NCBI RefSeq assembly: GCF_000739815.1
Contig: NZ_BBJJ01000020.1
Location: 1-64,000 of the forward strand
Length of the DNA stretch: 64,000 bases
DNA from: Paraburkholderia mimosarum LMG 23256 = NBRC 106338
GTDB taxonomy: Bacteria > Pseudomonadota > Gammaproteobacteria > Burkholderiales > Burkholderiaceae
Direction: 5' to 3'
Position 1 is the first letter of the stretch, and each line of letters opens with the position of its first letter. This document shows, piece after piece, positions 45,009 to 53,922 of the stretch. Under the pieces are notes generated by a model that was not told the DNA's origin, made no database searches, and saw only the letters and a program-made list of their open reading frames with translations. The position numbers and the translations under genes are program-made.

Positions 45009-45323
45009 ATGAATACCCGCAATCGCAGAACCTTCATTCTTCACGCCGCCGGCCTCTGCGCCGCACTCGCCACGGCCGGGCGGGCGCTCGCAGCGCCAGC
45101 GCTCGTTGACGAGAACGACGCCACGGCCAAGTCGCTGGGCTATCGTGCCAAGGCGAGCAGCGTCGACGCAAGCAAATTTCCGAAATATGCCGCAGGTCAG
45201 CGCTGCGCCAATTGCCGCTTCTTTACGGGCGCCGCGGGCGAAGCAGCAGGCGCATGCCCGATGTTTTCCGGCAAGGCGGTCGCGGCCGACGGCTGGTGCA
45301 ACGTCTACGCGCAGCGCGCCTGA
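45009..45323 (+). CDS. High-potential iron-sulfur protein (HiPIP)
   Basis: This 104-residue protein has a twin-arginine-type leader (NRRTFILHAAGLCAAL) and the four HiPIP cluster cysteines at 66, 69, 83 and 97 (CANC, ACPMF, WCNVY). HiPIPs carry electrons in the periplasm to terminal oxidases or reaction centres. As the third gene after the PQQ dehydrogenase it probably accepts electrons from the cytochrome domain of the preceding protein. I chose the ATG at 45009 because it sits just before the leader; an in-frame ATG at 44967 is 14 codons earlier. Confidence 0.88.
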   Translation: MNTRNRRTFILHAAGLCAALATAGRALAAPALVDENDATAKSLGYRAKASSVDASKFPKYAAGQRCANCRFFTGAAGEAAGACPMFSGKAVAADGWCNVYAQRA

Positions 45324-46037
45324 TACTTCGCCGCCAGGCTTGGCGCGGTGCTGTGCTTTAGCTACCGTCGATGGCGCGGCGCCATGCCGTTTTCTCCTTG
45401 CTCGCAAGCCGGGCCAGCGGCCCGGCGAACGCCCTCACGATCGCGCGCCCGACGGTGGGGTCGGCGAGCATCGCCATTTGACGGCTTCCTCGGGCCGGCC
45501 GCCTTCGAACTCACCATGAAGATCGCGGCGACACCCTGTCCCCCGTTGGAGCGTTGCTCGGGCATATCCGAATGCAAGGCCCGGATATCATCGTCAACTT
45601 TGGCGGCATGCTTTCCGGCCCCCTTTATGAGGCTTCCAACAGCCGTCCCTTGGGAAGTGGCGCTTCGACGCCGCTCTCGCCCCCATGCTGTTCGTCGTCC
45701 GCCTATCCGATGCTGGCGCCTGGCATCTGCGGCCATGTGGCAGTGATTGCGGCGTCATGCGATGACAATGCACCGCAATCACCGCATTGATTTGCGATCC
45801 GAATCCTATCTCCGGCGGCTTGCTTCATTGAAATCGTTGCGCCGTCCTTCAGCGACCGCGTGCATTCCACGACGAATGGCAGGCAGCGGTCATACCGGTT
45901 GTTCTGAGGAATAGCGATACGGCTCCCCCACTGCATCGCGGCACATGCCTTGCGCGCCGCTTTGTCGGCATGCGCGCGGCGCGGCTTTGACAGTTCGGAC
46001 GCGCTTGTGAAGCGGCTTGGAAATGGAGGGGAGGACA
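45324..46037. other. Long intergenic region, no gene supported
   Basis: This is a 714-base gap between the HiPIP gene and the Gly-rich protein gene. Open frames exist on both strands (for example minus 45703-46080), but they lack ribosome sites, recognisable domains or coding-like composition. It may contain remnants of a decayed gene; I cannot identify one. Confidence 0.4.
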
Positions 46038-47468
46038 ATGAAGCAGTCGACGAAACGCGCAGTGATATGGGCGTTGGCATTGGCGCTATCGGGCGCGGGT
46101 TACCCCGCAGCGGCCAGGGGCGGCAGTGGTGGCGGAAGTGGCGGCGGCAATGGCGGCGGAAGTGGCGGCGGAAGTGGCGGCGGCAATGGCGGCAACGGTG
46201 CGGGTGGCGGCGCTGGCAATGGCGGCGGTCATGGCAGCGGCGGAGCTGGGGCTGGAGCCGGAGCGGGCGCTGGTGGCGCTGGTGCCGGCGCGGGTGCGGG
46301 TGCAGGCGCCGGATCTAGTGGCGCCGGCGCTGGTGCCGGGTCAGGTGGTGCGGGCTCAGGTGGTGCGGGCTCAGGCGGTGCGGGCTCAGGCGGTGCTGGC
46401 TCAGGCGGTGCTGGCTCAGGCGGTGCGGGCTCAGGCGGTGCGGGCTCAGGCGGTGCTGGCAAAGGCGGTGCCGGCTCAGGCGGTGCCGGCTCAGGCGGTG
46501 CCGGTTCAGGCGGTGCCGGTTCAGGCGGTGCCGGCTCAGGCGGTGCAGGCTCAGGCGGTGCAGGCTCAGGCGGTGCGGGCTCAGGCGGTGCCGGTTCAGG
46601 CGGTGCCGGTGCAGGCGGTGCCGGTGCAGGCGGTGCCGGTTCAGGCGGTGCAGGCTCAGGCGGTGCCGGTTCAGGCGGTGCAGGCTCAGGCGGTGCCGGT
46701 GCAGGCGGTGCCGGTTCAGGCGGTGCAGGCTCAGGCGGTGCAGGCTCAGGCGGTGCCGGTGCAGGCGGGGCCGGTTCAGGCGGTGCAGGCTCAGGCGGTG
46801 CCGGTGCAGGCGGGGCCGGTTCAGGCGGTGCAGGCTCAGGCGGTGCCGGTGCAGGCGGCGCGGGTGCAGGCAGTGCCGGTGCAGGCGGCGCGGGTGCAGG
46901 TAGCGGCGGTGCAGGTAGTGCCGGTTCAGGTGGCCCAGGCGGACCGATGGGCGGCGCGTTGGCAGCTACGAGCGCGCGTTTGGGGGTCACTACAACTATT
47001 GTAAAAGTCGAGCCCCCCAGCGCACCGCATACGAATAGCTACGATCACCCGAGCGTGGCCCATTCGGGCGACGGCATGAACGTAAGGGCGGCTCCCCCGC
47101 CTGTCGCAAACAGCTACGGCCCGTCGGGTGCCGCCAGCCGGAGCGGCGCCATGAGCGTCCGTGCGGCTCCGCCGCCCGGGGTGAACAGCTACGGACCGCC
47201 AGGCGCGACCAGCAAGAGCGGCACGATGAGCGCGCATGCGGCTCCATCGCCGGCCGCAAACGACTATGGCCCGCCCGGAGGCGCCAGGACAGACGCCAGG
47301 GCCGGCACCGCGCTGGATACGGGCGGCTACGGCCCGCCGATTCTCACGCGCACAGGGATGGTGTATTTGGGGCCGCCGCGCGCGAAGCAGAACGCGCCGT
47401 CGCGCGCGAATGTTCCGGCCAACACCAACGGTATGCACACGACTCCGTATGACGATACGAAGCCGTAA
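46038..47468 (+). CDS. Exported Gly-Ala-Ser repeat protein
   Basis: This 476-residue protein has a signal peptide (MKQSTKRAVIWALALALSGA), a GGGSGGGN-type glycine run, and then roughly 35 tandem GGAGS/GGAGA pentapeptides (about residues 100-295). A C-terminal part holds four looser repeats of about 27 residues, each with a core like NSYGPPG. It has no enzyme motif. A structural or adhesive cell-surface role is possible, but nothing in the sequence proves it. A very strong GGAGGGGAGGAC ribosome site supports translation. The 15-bp DNA repeat is prone to copy-number change, so the length may vary between strains. Confidence 0.75.
   Translation: MKQSTKRAVIWALALALSGAGYPAAARGGSGGGSGGGNGGGSGGGSGGGNGGNGAGGGAGNGGGHGSGGAGAGAGAGAGGAGAGAGAGAGAGSSGAGAGAGSGGAGSGGAGSGGAGSGGAGSGGAGSGGAGSGGAGSGGAGKGGAGSGGAGSGGAGSGGAGSGGAGSGGAGSGGAGSGGAGSGGAGSGGAGAGGAGAGGAGSGGAGSGGAGSGGAGSGGAGAGGAGSGGAGSGGAGSGGAGAGGAGSGGAGSGGAGAGGAGSGGAGSGGAGAGGAGAGSAGAGGAGAGSGGAGSAGSGGPGGPMGGALAATSARLGVTTTIVKVEPPSAPHTNSYDHPSVAHSGDGMNVRAAPPPVANSYGPSGAASRSGAMSVRAAPPPGVNSYGPPGATSKSGTMSAHAAPSPAANDYGPPGGARTDARAGTALDTGGYGPPILTRTGMVYLGPPRAKQNAPSRANVPANTNGMHTTPYDDTKP
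46340..46925 (+). repeat. 15-bp tandem repeat array inside the Gly-rich gene
   Basis: About 35 head-to-tail copies of a 15-base unit such as GGCGGTGCGGGCTCA, with third-base variants (GGTGCCGGTTCA, GGTGCAGGCTCA), encode GGAGS and GGAGA. Larger 45- and 75-base blocks recur, showing recent duplication. Because the unit is a multiple of three, all six frames stay mostly open here, which creates long spurious reading frames. Confidence 0.9.
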
Positions 47469-47686
47469 CGCGTAGCGCGCTGCACTGGCGCGATGCTGCG
47501 TGGTTGCCCGAGACCGTTGCCGCGATAGAGCGAACGCTCTTTCGCGGCGGGCCGGCTTGCGGTCGTCGAGCCATGCGTCTTGCAAACCCCGCGGTCCTCG
47601 CACGTCCGCTGACTTGCAAATGCCGACGCCTCCGCCATCGAGCCGGTCAGTGCGGAGGCAACGAAATTGCCGCTTTCGGGTATCGG

Positions 47687-47716
47687 CGTGCCGGCGGGCG
47701 CCCACCCGCCGGCACG
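47687..47716 (-). terminator. Strong hairpin after binding-protein gene
   Basis: CGTGCCGGCGGG and CCCGCCGGCACG are perfect 12-bp arms around a 6-base loop, 6 bases past the stop of the minus-strand binding-protein gene. There is no U-run, so it may act as a 3' stabiliser or a weak terminator. Confidence 0.5.
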
Positions 47717-47722
47717 CTGCGA

Positions 47723-48871
47723 TCAGAGGCCGCTTACCGTCTTGACCGTCACCCACTGGCCATTCTTCACCTGATAGACCGTAGACGACCCATTCTTCAG
47801 CGAGCCATTGGCGTTGTACTCGATATGGCCAGTGATGCCATCAAAGCTGATGTTTTGCAGCTTCGCGCGATAATCGCCGGGCTTCGTCGAATTGGCCGCC
47901 TGCATCGCCTTGATGGCAGCCCAGGCGGCGTCGTAGCCGAACGGCGCGTAGGAGAGCACGTCGTCGCCGTACTTCTGCTTGAAGCGCTCGGCGAACTTCG
48001 CGCCCACCGGCGTGCTGTCGAGCGGGCGGCCATACTCCCATGCCATCGCGCCTTCCGACACGTCGCCCGCGAGCTTGATGAAGTCGACGTCCTTGACGCC
48101 GCCGCCGCCCACGTACTGCGCCTTGATGCCGAGCTGGCTCATCTGCTTCATGATGCCGGCCGCCTGAGGATTGAGGGCGCCCACGAAAATCAGATCGGGG
48201 TTCTTGCTCTTGATGTTCGTGAGCTGGGTCTTGAAGTCCGTTGCCTGATTCGTGGTGTATTCGCGATCGATGATCTCGCCGCCGTGCGCCTTCACCGCCT
48301 TCACGAACTCATCGGCTTCACCCTGGCCGAATGCCGTGCGGTCGTCGATCACGGCGATGCGCTTCGCCTTCGTCGTCGTGACTGCATAGGCGCCCGCGGT
48401 GCCGGCGTTTTGCGCGTCGCTCGAAATCACCATGAAGATGTTCTTGAAGCCCCGGCCGCTGATGACCGGGTTCGTGGCGGCCGGATCGATGTCGGGCAAG
48501 CCCGCCTTTTCATAGAGATCGGACGCGGGAATGGTCGTCCCCGAGTTGAAGTGGCCGACCACAACCGACACGCCTTCGTCCACGAGCTTTTGCGCGACTT
48601 GCACGCCCACGCGCGGGTCGGCCTGGTCATCTTCGGCGACGAGTTCGAACGAGACGGGCTGACCGTTGATTTTGACGCCTTGCGCCTTGGCGTCCTCAAG
48701 GGCCATTTTGACGCCGTTTTCCAGGTCTTTGCCGTAGTTGGCGTTCGGTCCGCTGAGCGGCGCGGCAAAGCCGACCTTGACAACCGATTGCGCGCGAGAA
48801 GCGAGCGGTGCAACTGCGAGAAGTGCTCCAACTGCCACTGCGATAGGGGAAAGAGTCTTCGCAAAACGCAT
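47723..48871 (-). CDS. Branched-chain amino acid ABC transporter binding protein (LivK-like)
   Basis: This 382-residue periplasmic binding protein has a signal peptide (MRFAKTLSPIAVAVGALLAVAPLASRA) and a type I fold, with the family landmarks KVGFAAPLSGPNANYGKDLENGVKMALEDAKAQG and VVVGHFNSGTTIPASDLYEKAGL. It binds leucine/isoleucine/valine or a related ligand and delivers it to a LivHMGF permease. No permease genes are adjacent, which is common for solitary Liv-type binding proteins in Burkholderia. An AAAGGATAAAAG ribosome site precedes the ATG. Confidence 0.92.
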   Translation of the reverse strand: MRFAKTLSPIAVAVGALLAVAPLASRAQSVVKVGFAAPLSGPNANYGKDLENGVKMALEDAKAQGVKINGQPVSFELVAEDDQADPRVGVQVAQKLVDEGVSVVVGHFNSGTTIPASDLYEKAGLPDIDPAATNPVISGRGFKNIFMVISSDAQNAGTAGAYAVTTTKAKRIAVIDDRTAFGQGEADEFVKAVKAHGGEIIDREYTTNQATDFKTQLTNIKSKNPDLIFVGALNPQAAGIMKQMSQLGIKAQYVGGGGVKDVDFIKLAGDVSEGAMAWEYGRPLDSTPVGAKFAERFKQKYGDDVLSYAPFGYDAAWAAIKAMQAANSTKPGDYRAKLQNISFDGITGHIEYNANGSLKNGSSTVYQVKNGQWVTVKTVSGL

Positions 48872-49290
48872 CTTTTATCCTTTGTCGGCAAGCATATGTT
48901 CACTGCTATGGCGCACGCCGGCTTCGCTCACCCGCTTTTCCCGCTTTCTTGCGGTCGCGGCGGCTGCCGGTTCGCGGCTCCCGTTTGCATTGACTGCGTG
49001 TGATGCTCCTCCTGAAAAGGCGTGGTATTGAACGACCGCTCCAAACGAGACATGCCGGAACGCTCGCTGAAAACGACTATAGGAAGCCAATATCACTTCG
49101 TCTTGGCCATTCTCGACAATATCCATGCGCATTTCTGCACAGCGGTGCAAGCCGAAGCAATCAGGATAAATACGCCTGTGCTGACAAAATAAGGCGTAAT
49201 AGAAATGTAATCGCGTGGGTGTTGACGGCGGCGAAGTCCCGAATCGCGCGCATCGCGGCACAACGCTCCGCGCCTGCCGGGCAACGACGA
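48872..49290. other. Intergenic region, AT-rich in part
   Basis: This is a 419-base gap upstream of the binding-protein gene and downstream of the RND outer-membrane factor gene. An AT-rich pocket at about 49150-49215 is the likeliest place for the binding-protein promoter on the minus strand, but I see no clear hexamer pair. No gene is supported. Confidence 0.4.
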
Positions 49291-50730
49291 TTAGCGCTGT
49301 GGGGCAAGCTGCCCGCCCCCAAGTGCCACATACAGCGAAGCGCCGTTTTGCAGAGCAGCCGCTCGCAGCTGGATCAATTGCTGTTGCGCGGCAAACAGGC
49401 TGCGCTTCGCATCGACCACTTCGAGGTAGATGGAGATGCCGTTCTGGTAGCGAAGATCGGCCGCTTGCGCGAGCCGCGCCTCGGCGGCCACCGCGCGTTC
49501 CTGCGCCGCGATCTGCTCGTTCAGGCGCTGGCGAGCGATCAGTGCGTCGGACACTTCGCGAAAGGCCACCTGAACCGTCTTCTGATAGTTCGCCACGAGT
49601 TCGGTGCGGCGCGCTTTGGACAAACCAAGTTGCGCGCTGCGGCGCCCCGCGTCGAATATCGGCAGCGTAACGAATCCGGAAACGAGCCATGCCTGCTTGC
49701 CAGGCACGAACAGGTCACTCAATTCGGGAGACACGTAGCCGAAATTGCCCGTGAGCGAGATGCGCGGGAAAAAGTCCGCACGCGCGGCCCCGATATCCGC
49801 GTCGGCCGCTCTCAAGGACTGCTCGGCAGCACGGATGTCGGGGCGCAACGTCAGCAGCGAAGAAGGCAGGCCCGCGTCGAGATTGCCGAACTGATCGGCG
49901 TCCGCGAGCGCGTGGTGCTCCGTCGTGCCGGCTGGCAGCGGACCACCGATCAGGACCGCCAACTGATTACGCTGCTGCCCCGTCGTTCTTTGCAGTTCGG
50001 CGAGCTGCGTCTGCGCCTGCGTGACGAGAATGCGCGCCTGCTCATAGTCCACAAGCGATGTCGCGCCTGCTTCGAGGCGCAGCTGTGCGACTTCCAGTGC
50101 GTACTGGCGCGTCTCGAGCGTATGCTGCGCGAGGTCGATACCCTCGTTGCCCGAAAGAATGGCGTAGTAGGTCGCCGCCACGTTGCTGATCAGCGAGAGA
50201 CGAAACGCTTCATTGGCCTCCACGGTCGCCAGAAAGTTGCGGCGCGCGGATTCGCTCAGGTTCGCCACGCGCCCCCAAAAATCGAGTTCGAACGACGTGA
50301 CGGCCACCTGCACGCTGTACTGGGTGAAGTGGATCGAGGTGTTGTTGTCGGGCAGTTCAGGTTCGACCGAGGTAAGCGGCGTTTTCGTGCGGGTGGCGTC
50401 CGCGCCCGCCGCTACTTGTGGTAACTGCGCGGAACGCTGCACGCGATAAAGCGCCTGCGCCTGCTCGATGCGCGCGACCGATGCGGCCAGATCGCGATTC
50501 TGCTCCAGCGCCAAAGCGATGAGCCGCTTGAGCATGGGGTCGCGAAAGAACGTCTCCCACGTGAGCTCCGAAGCGAGCCGGTCGCCCCCCGAGGTGGCGA
50601 TATCCGCGCTCTCATACGAGTTGGCCACGGGCAAATCCGGCTGCTGGTAGCGCGGAGCGAAATTGCACGCGGCGAGCAGCAGGCACACTACGACCCCGGC
50701 TCCCGCTGAATGGTTGGCATACTTAAGCAT
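49291..50730 (-). CDS. RND efflux outer-membrane factor lipoprotein (OprM/NodT family)
   Basis: This 479-residue outer-membrane channel has a lipoprotein signal (LLLAAC) and two OEP repeats with long coiled-coil helices. Family landmarks are ETFFRDPMLKRLIALALEQNRDL, LTLRPDIRAAEQSLRAADADIGAARADFFPRISL and SLFAAQQQLIQLRAAALQNGASLYVALGGG. It forms the exit duct for the pump encoded just upstream, whose stop it overlaps by 8 bases. A GGGAGAGGGCG ribosome site precedes the ATG. Confidence 0.94.
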   Translation of the reverse strand: MLKYANHSAGAGVVVCLLLAACNFAPRYQQPDLPVANSYESADIATSGGDRLASELTWETFFRDPMLKRLIALALEQNRDLAASVARIEQAQALYRVQRSAQLPQVAAGADATRTKTPLTSVEPELPDNNTSIHFTQYSVQVAVTSFELDFWGRVANLSESARRNFLATVEANEAFRLSLISNVAATYYAILSGNEGIDLAQHTLETRQYALEVAQLRLEAGATSLVDYEQARILVTQAQTQLAELQRTTGQQRNQLAVLIGGPLPAGTTEHHALADADQFGNLDAGLPSSLLTLRPDIRAAEQSLRAADADIGAARADFFPRISLTGNFGYVSPELSDLFVPGKQAWLVSGFVTLPIFDAGRRSAQLGLSKARRTELVANYQKTVQVAFREVSDALIARQRLNEQIAAQERAVAAEARLAQAADLRYQNGISIYLEVVDAKRSLFAAQQQLIQLRAAALQNGASLYVALGGGQLAPQR

Positions 50731-53700
50731 CGCCCTCTCCCGCGGGCAGCGCATCCGCTTCCTCGTCGTCGGGCGACCGCTTGCGGCTCAGCCACCTGCG
50801 CGCAACCACATAAAACACCGGCGTGAAGAAGATGCCGAGCAGCGTGGCGGTGAACATGCTGCCCATGATGCCGGTGCCCACGGCCTGCCGCCCCGCTGCG
50901 CCCGCGCCCGTGGCGAGCACGAGCGGCAGCATGCCCAGCACGAAGGTCACGCTCGTCATCAGGATCGGCCGCAGGCGCTGGCGCGCGCCGTTTGTGGCGG
51001 CGGTCACGGTATCGCTGCCCGCGGCCTCCTCCTTGATGGCGAACTCGACGATCAGAATGGCGTTCTTGGCCGCGAGCCCGATGATGGTCACGAGGCCGAT
51101 ATTGAAGTAGACATCGGCGGAAAAGCCCCGCGCCATGGTGAGAAGCACCGCGCCCAGCACGCCCAGCGGAATGATGAGCAGCACGGCAACGGGAATCGCC
51201 CAGCTCTCATAGAGCGCCGCCAGCAGGAGAAAGACCACGACGAGCGAAAGCAGCAGCAATGCCCCGATCTGCCCGGCTGCCTGCTGCTCTTCGTAGGCCG
51301 TGCCGGTCCATTCATAGGTCATGTTGCCGGTGAGAACCTGGTCCGCTATGCGCTCCATCTCCGCGAGCGCCGCGCCGCTGGATCGGCCTGGCGCCGCCTG
51401 CCCCGATATCGTCGCCGAAGGAAAGCCGTTATAGCGCTCCACCTGCTGCGGGCCCGTCGTCCAGTGCACGCTCGTGAACGCCGAAAACGGCACCATCTCG
51501 CCAAGGTTGTTGCGCAGTCGCAGCGCGCTGATGTCCTCGGGCCGCATGCGCTGGTCAGCGTCGGCCTGCATGAGCACGCGCAGCACATTTCCCTCGTAGA
51601 CGAAATCGTTCACGTAGTTCGAGCCGAACGCGAGCGCGAGCGCGCTGTTGACCTGCCCGATCTGCAGACCCAGTGCGCGCGCCTTCACGCGATCGATATC
51701 GACGTACAGTTGCGGCGCGGGCGGCAAACCGTCGGGACGCACGCCCACGAGCAGCGGGCTGCGCGACGCCTCCGTCAGCATGCGCGCGCTGGCCTGCTGC
51801 AACGCCGCGCCGCCTACCCCGCTGCGATCCAGTATCTTCATCGTGAACCCGCTGGCATTGCCGAGTGCGGGAATGGGCGGCGGATCGAGCGCGAACACGA
51901 GCGCCTCTGGAATGTTGCGGAAGGCGGCGTTCGCGCGCCCGACCAGCGCCGCCGCGGAGTTCGCCGCGCCTGGCCGGTCCGCCCAGGGCTTCAGGTCGAC
52001 GAATGACATCGCAGCCGACTGCCCCTGGCCGAAGAAGCTGAATCCGGTGACCGACGCGATATTGCGCACCTGGGGCTGCTGCCTGAGAAAGGCCTCGACC
52101 CGATCGACGACTTGTTGCGTGCGCTGCGCGGTCGCGCCAGGCGCGGCCGTGTACGCGACAAAGATATGCCCCTGGTCTTCGCCCGGAATGAAGCCGCGCG
52201 GCAGTTGCGTGAAGAGAAACCCCGTCGCGACGCACACCACGAGAAAGACGGCGAGCCAGCGCACCGGCGCGCGCAGCATGGCCTCCACGGCGCGCACGTA
52301 GCGCTCGGTGGCCGAGTCCATGCCGCGATTGAATGCGTCGAAAACGCGCTGCTGGACGCGCGCCGGCCAACGTATGACGGTATGCCCGTGCGAGCCGTCA
52401 CCGGCCTTCGCTTTGCGGTGCAGCAGTGTCGCCGACATCGCCACGCCCAGCGTCAACGCAAGCAAGGTAGACAGAAAGATCGAAACGGTGAGCGTGATCG
52501 AGAACTGCCGATAGATCGCGCCCGTCGAGCCGGGAAAGAAGGCCATCGGAACGAACACCGCAATGAGCACGAGCGTGCTGGCAATCGCGGCGCCCGCAAT
52601 CTGGCCGACCGCCTTGACGGTCGCGCGCCGCGAACCGAGCCCCTCTACCTGGATCACGCGCTCGACGCTTTCCACCACCACGATCGCATCGTCATTGAGA
52701 ACGCCGATCGCGACGACCATGGCAAACAACGAAAGCAGATTGATCGAGAGTCCGAAAAGATAAATGCCAACACAGGTTCCGATCAGCGCGATCGGCACGA
52801 CCAGCGTGGGGATCAGCGTGGCCTGCCACTTCTGGAGGAACAGGAAAACGATGACCGTCACGAGCAGCAGCGCCTCGACCATGGTGCGCAACACGCCGCT
52901 CAGCGAGGTCGTGATGAACGGCGTCGTATCGAACGGAACCACCCATGTCACGCCTTTCGGAAAGGTCGGCTGCAATTGCGCGAGACGCTGCCGCACGGCG
53001 CTGGCCACGGCCAGCGCATTGGCGCCGCTCGCGAGCTGAATGGCGATTCCCGCGGACTCCTTTCCATTCACGCGAAAGGCGAATCCGTAGCTGTCGTTGC
53101 CCAGTTCCACGCGAGCGACGTCGCCCACCCGCACCGTGGAGCCATCGGGATTCGAGCGCACGATCACTTCGCGGAATTGCTCGGGCGTCGAGAAACGGCC
53201 GCGCATGACGATCTGCGCGTTGAGCTCCGCACCCGGCGCAGTGGGTTGGTCGCCGAGACCGCCGCCCGCCGTCTGGCTGTTCTGCTCCTGAATCGCCGTC
53301 ATCACTTCGTTAGCCGAAATACCGAAGCTGCTGAGCTTCTCCGGATCGATCCATATCCGCATCGCATACGACGAGCCGAAAAGCTGTGCGTCGCCAATGC
53401 CGGGAATGCGGCGCAATTCATTGACGATGTTGTTCGCCGCGAAGTTGCCGAGTTCGACGGCCGGTATCGAACCATCGGCGGATTGCAGCGCCACGAGCAT
53501 CAGAAAGCCCGACGATGCTTTCGTGACCCGCACGCCAATCTGGCGCACTTCCAGCGGCAGGCGCGGCTCCACGCGGCTCAAGCGGTCCTGCACCTGCGAG
53601 AGCGCGACATCGAGATTGGTACCGGGCCTGAGCGTGACGGTGATTTGCGCGGTGCCGTTCGAGCGGCTCTGCGACGACATGTAAAGGAAGTTGTCCACGC

Positions 53701-53911
53701 CGTTCATTTCGTTTTCGATGATCGACGTCACGGTGCGGTCCAGCGTCTGCGCGTCAGCGCCGCTGTAGACCGCCGATATCGTGAGCGATGGCGGCGCGAC
53801 GTCCGGGTACTGTTCGACCGGCAGCAGCATGAGCGCGAGGCCGCCAAAGAGCGCGATGAAAAGCGCGACCACCCACGCGAAAACCGGCCGGTAGACAAAG
53901 AATTGCTTCAT
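50723..53911 (-). CDS. RND multidrug efflux pump, HAE1 family
   Basis: This 1062-residue inner-membrane proton/drug antiporter has 12 predicted helices and two large periplasmic loops. It begins MKQFFVYRPVFAWVVALFIALFGGLALMLLPVEQYPDVAPP and carries the family core VVAIGVLNDDAIVVVESVERV in helix 4 with the paired proton-relay Asp residues. Substrates are probably hydrophobic drugs or solvents; this cannot be narrowed from sequence. The start at 53911 is 11 bases after the adaptor stop. It overlaps the outer-membrane factor gene, so the three form one operon. Confidence 0.95.
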   Translation of the reverse strand: MKQFFVYRPVFAWVVALFIALFGGLALMLLPVEQYPDVAPPSLTISAVYSGADAQTLDRTVTSIIENEMNGVDNFLYMSSQSRSNGTAQITVTLRPGTNLDVALSQVQDRLSRVEPRLPLEVRQIGVRVTKASSGFLMLVALQSADGSIPAVELGNFAANNIVNELRRIPGIGDAQLFGSSYAMRIWIDPEKLSSFGISANEVMTAIQEQNSQTAGGGLGDQPTAPGAELNAQIVMRGRFSTPEQFREVIVRSNPDGSTVRVGDVARVELGNDSYGFAFRVNGKESAGIAIQLASGANALAVASAVRQRLAQLQPTFPKGVTWVVPFDTTPFITTSLSGVLRTMVEALLLVTVIVFLFLQKWQATLIPTLVVPIALIGTCVGIYLFGLSINLLSLFAMVVAIGVLNDDAIVVVESVERVIQVEGLGSRRATVKAVGQIAGAAIASTLVLIAVFVPMAFFPGSTGAIYRQFSITLTVSIFLSTLLALTLGVAMSATLLHRKAKAGDGSHGHTVIRWPARVQQRVFDAFNRGMDSATERYVRAVEAMLRAPVRWLAVFLVVCVATGFLFTQLPRGFIPGEDQGHIFVAYTAAPGATAQRTQQVVDRVEAFLRQQPQVRNIASVTGFSFFGQGQSAAMSFVDLKPWADRPGAANSAAALVGRANAAFRNIPEALVFALDPPPIPALGNASGFTMKILDRSGVGGAALQQASARMLTEASRSPLLVGVRPDGLPPAPQLYVDIDRVKARALGLQIGQVNSALALAFGSNYVNDFVYEGNVLRVLMQADADQRMRPEDISALRLRNNLGEMVPFSAFTSVHWTTGPQQVERYNGFPSATISGQAAPGRSSGAALAEMERIADQVLTGNMTYEWTGTAYEEQQAAGQIGALLLLSLVVVFLLLAALYESWAIPVAVLLIIPLGVLGAVLLTMARGFSADVYFNIGLVTIIGLAAKNAILIVEFAIKEEAAGSDTVTAATNGARQRLRPILMTSVTFVLGMLPLVLATGAGAAGRQAVGTGIMGSMFTATLLGIFFTPVFYVVARRWLSRKRSPDDEEADALPAGEGDA

Positions 53912-53922
53912 GGGTGCGGCGC

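Noticed and set aside
45362..46080. Two minus-strand frames of about 125 codons in the long gap
   Set aside because: No ribosome site, no recognisable domain, and the second overlaps the start of the Gly-rich gene.
46340..46925. Repeat array considered as a CRISPR
   Set aside because: The units are contiguous 15-base copies with no unique spacers, and they lie inside a reading frame.
46229..46990. Minus-strand Pro-rich (PEPAPP) protein and a second plus frame rich in AQAVPVQAV
   Set aside because: Both arise because the 15-bp tandem repeat keeps every frame open. The plus frame starting at 46038 has the ribosome site, signal peptide and nonrepetitive C-terminal part.
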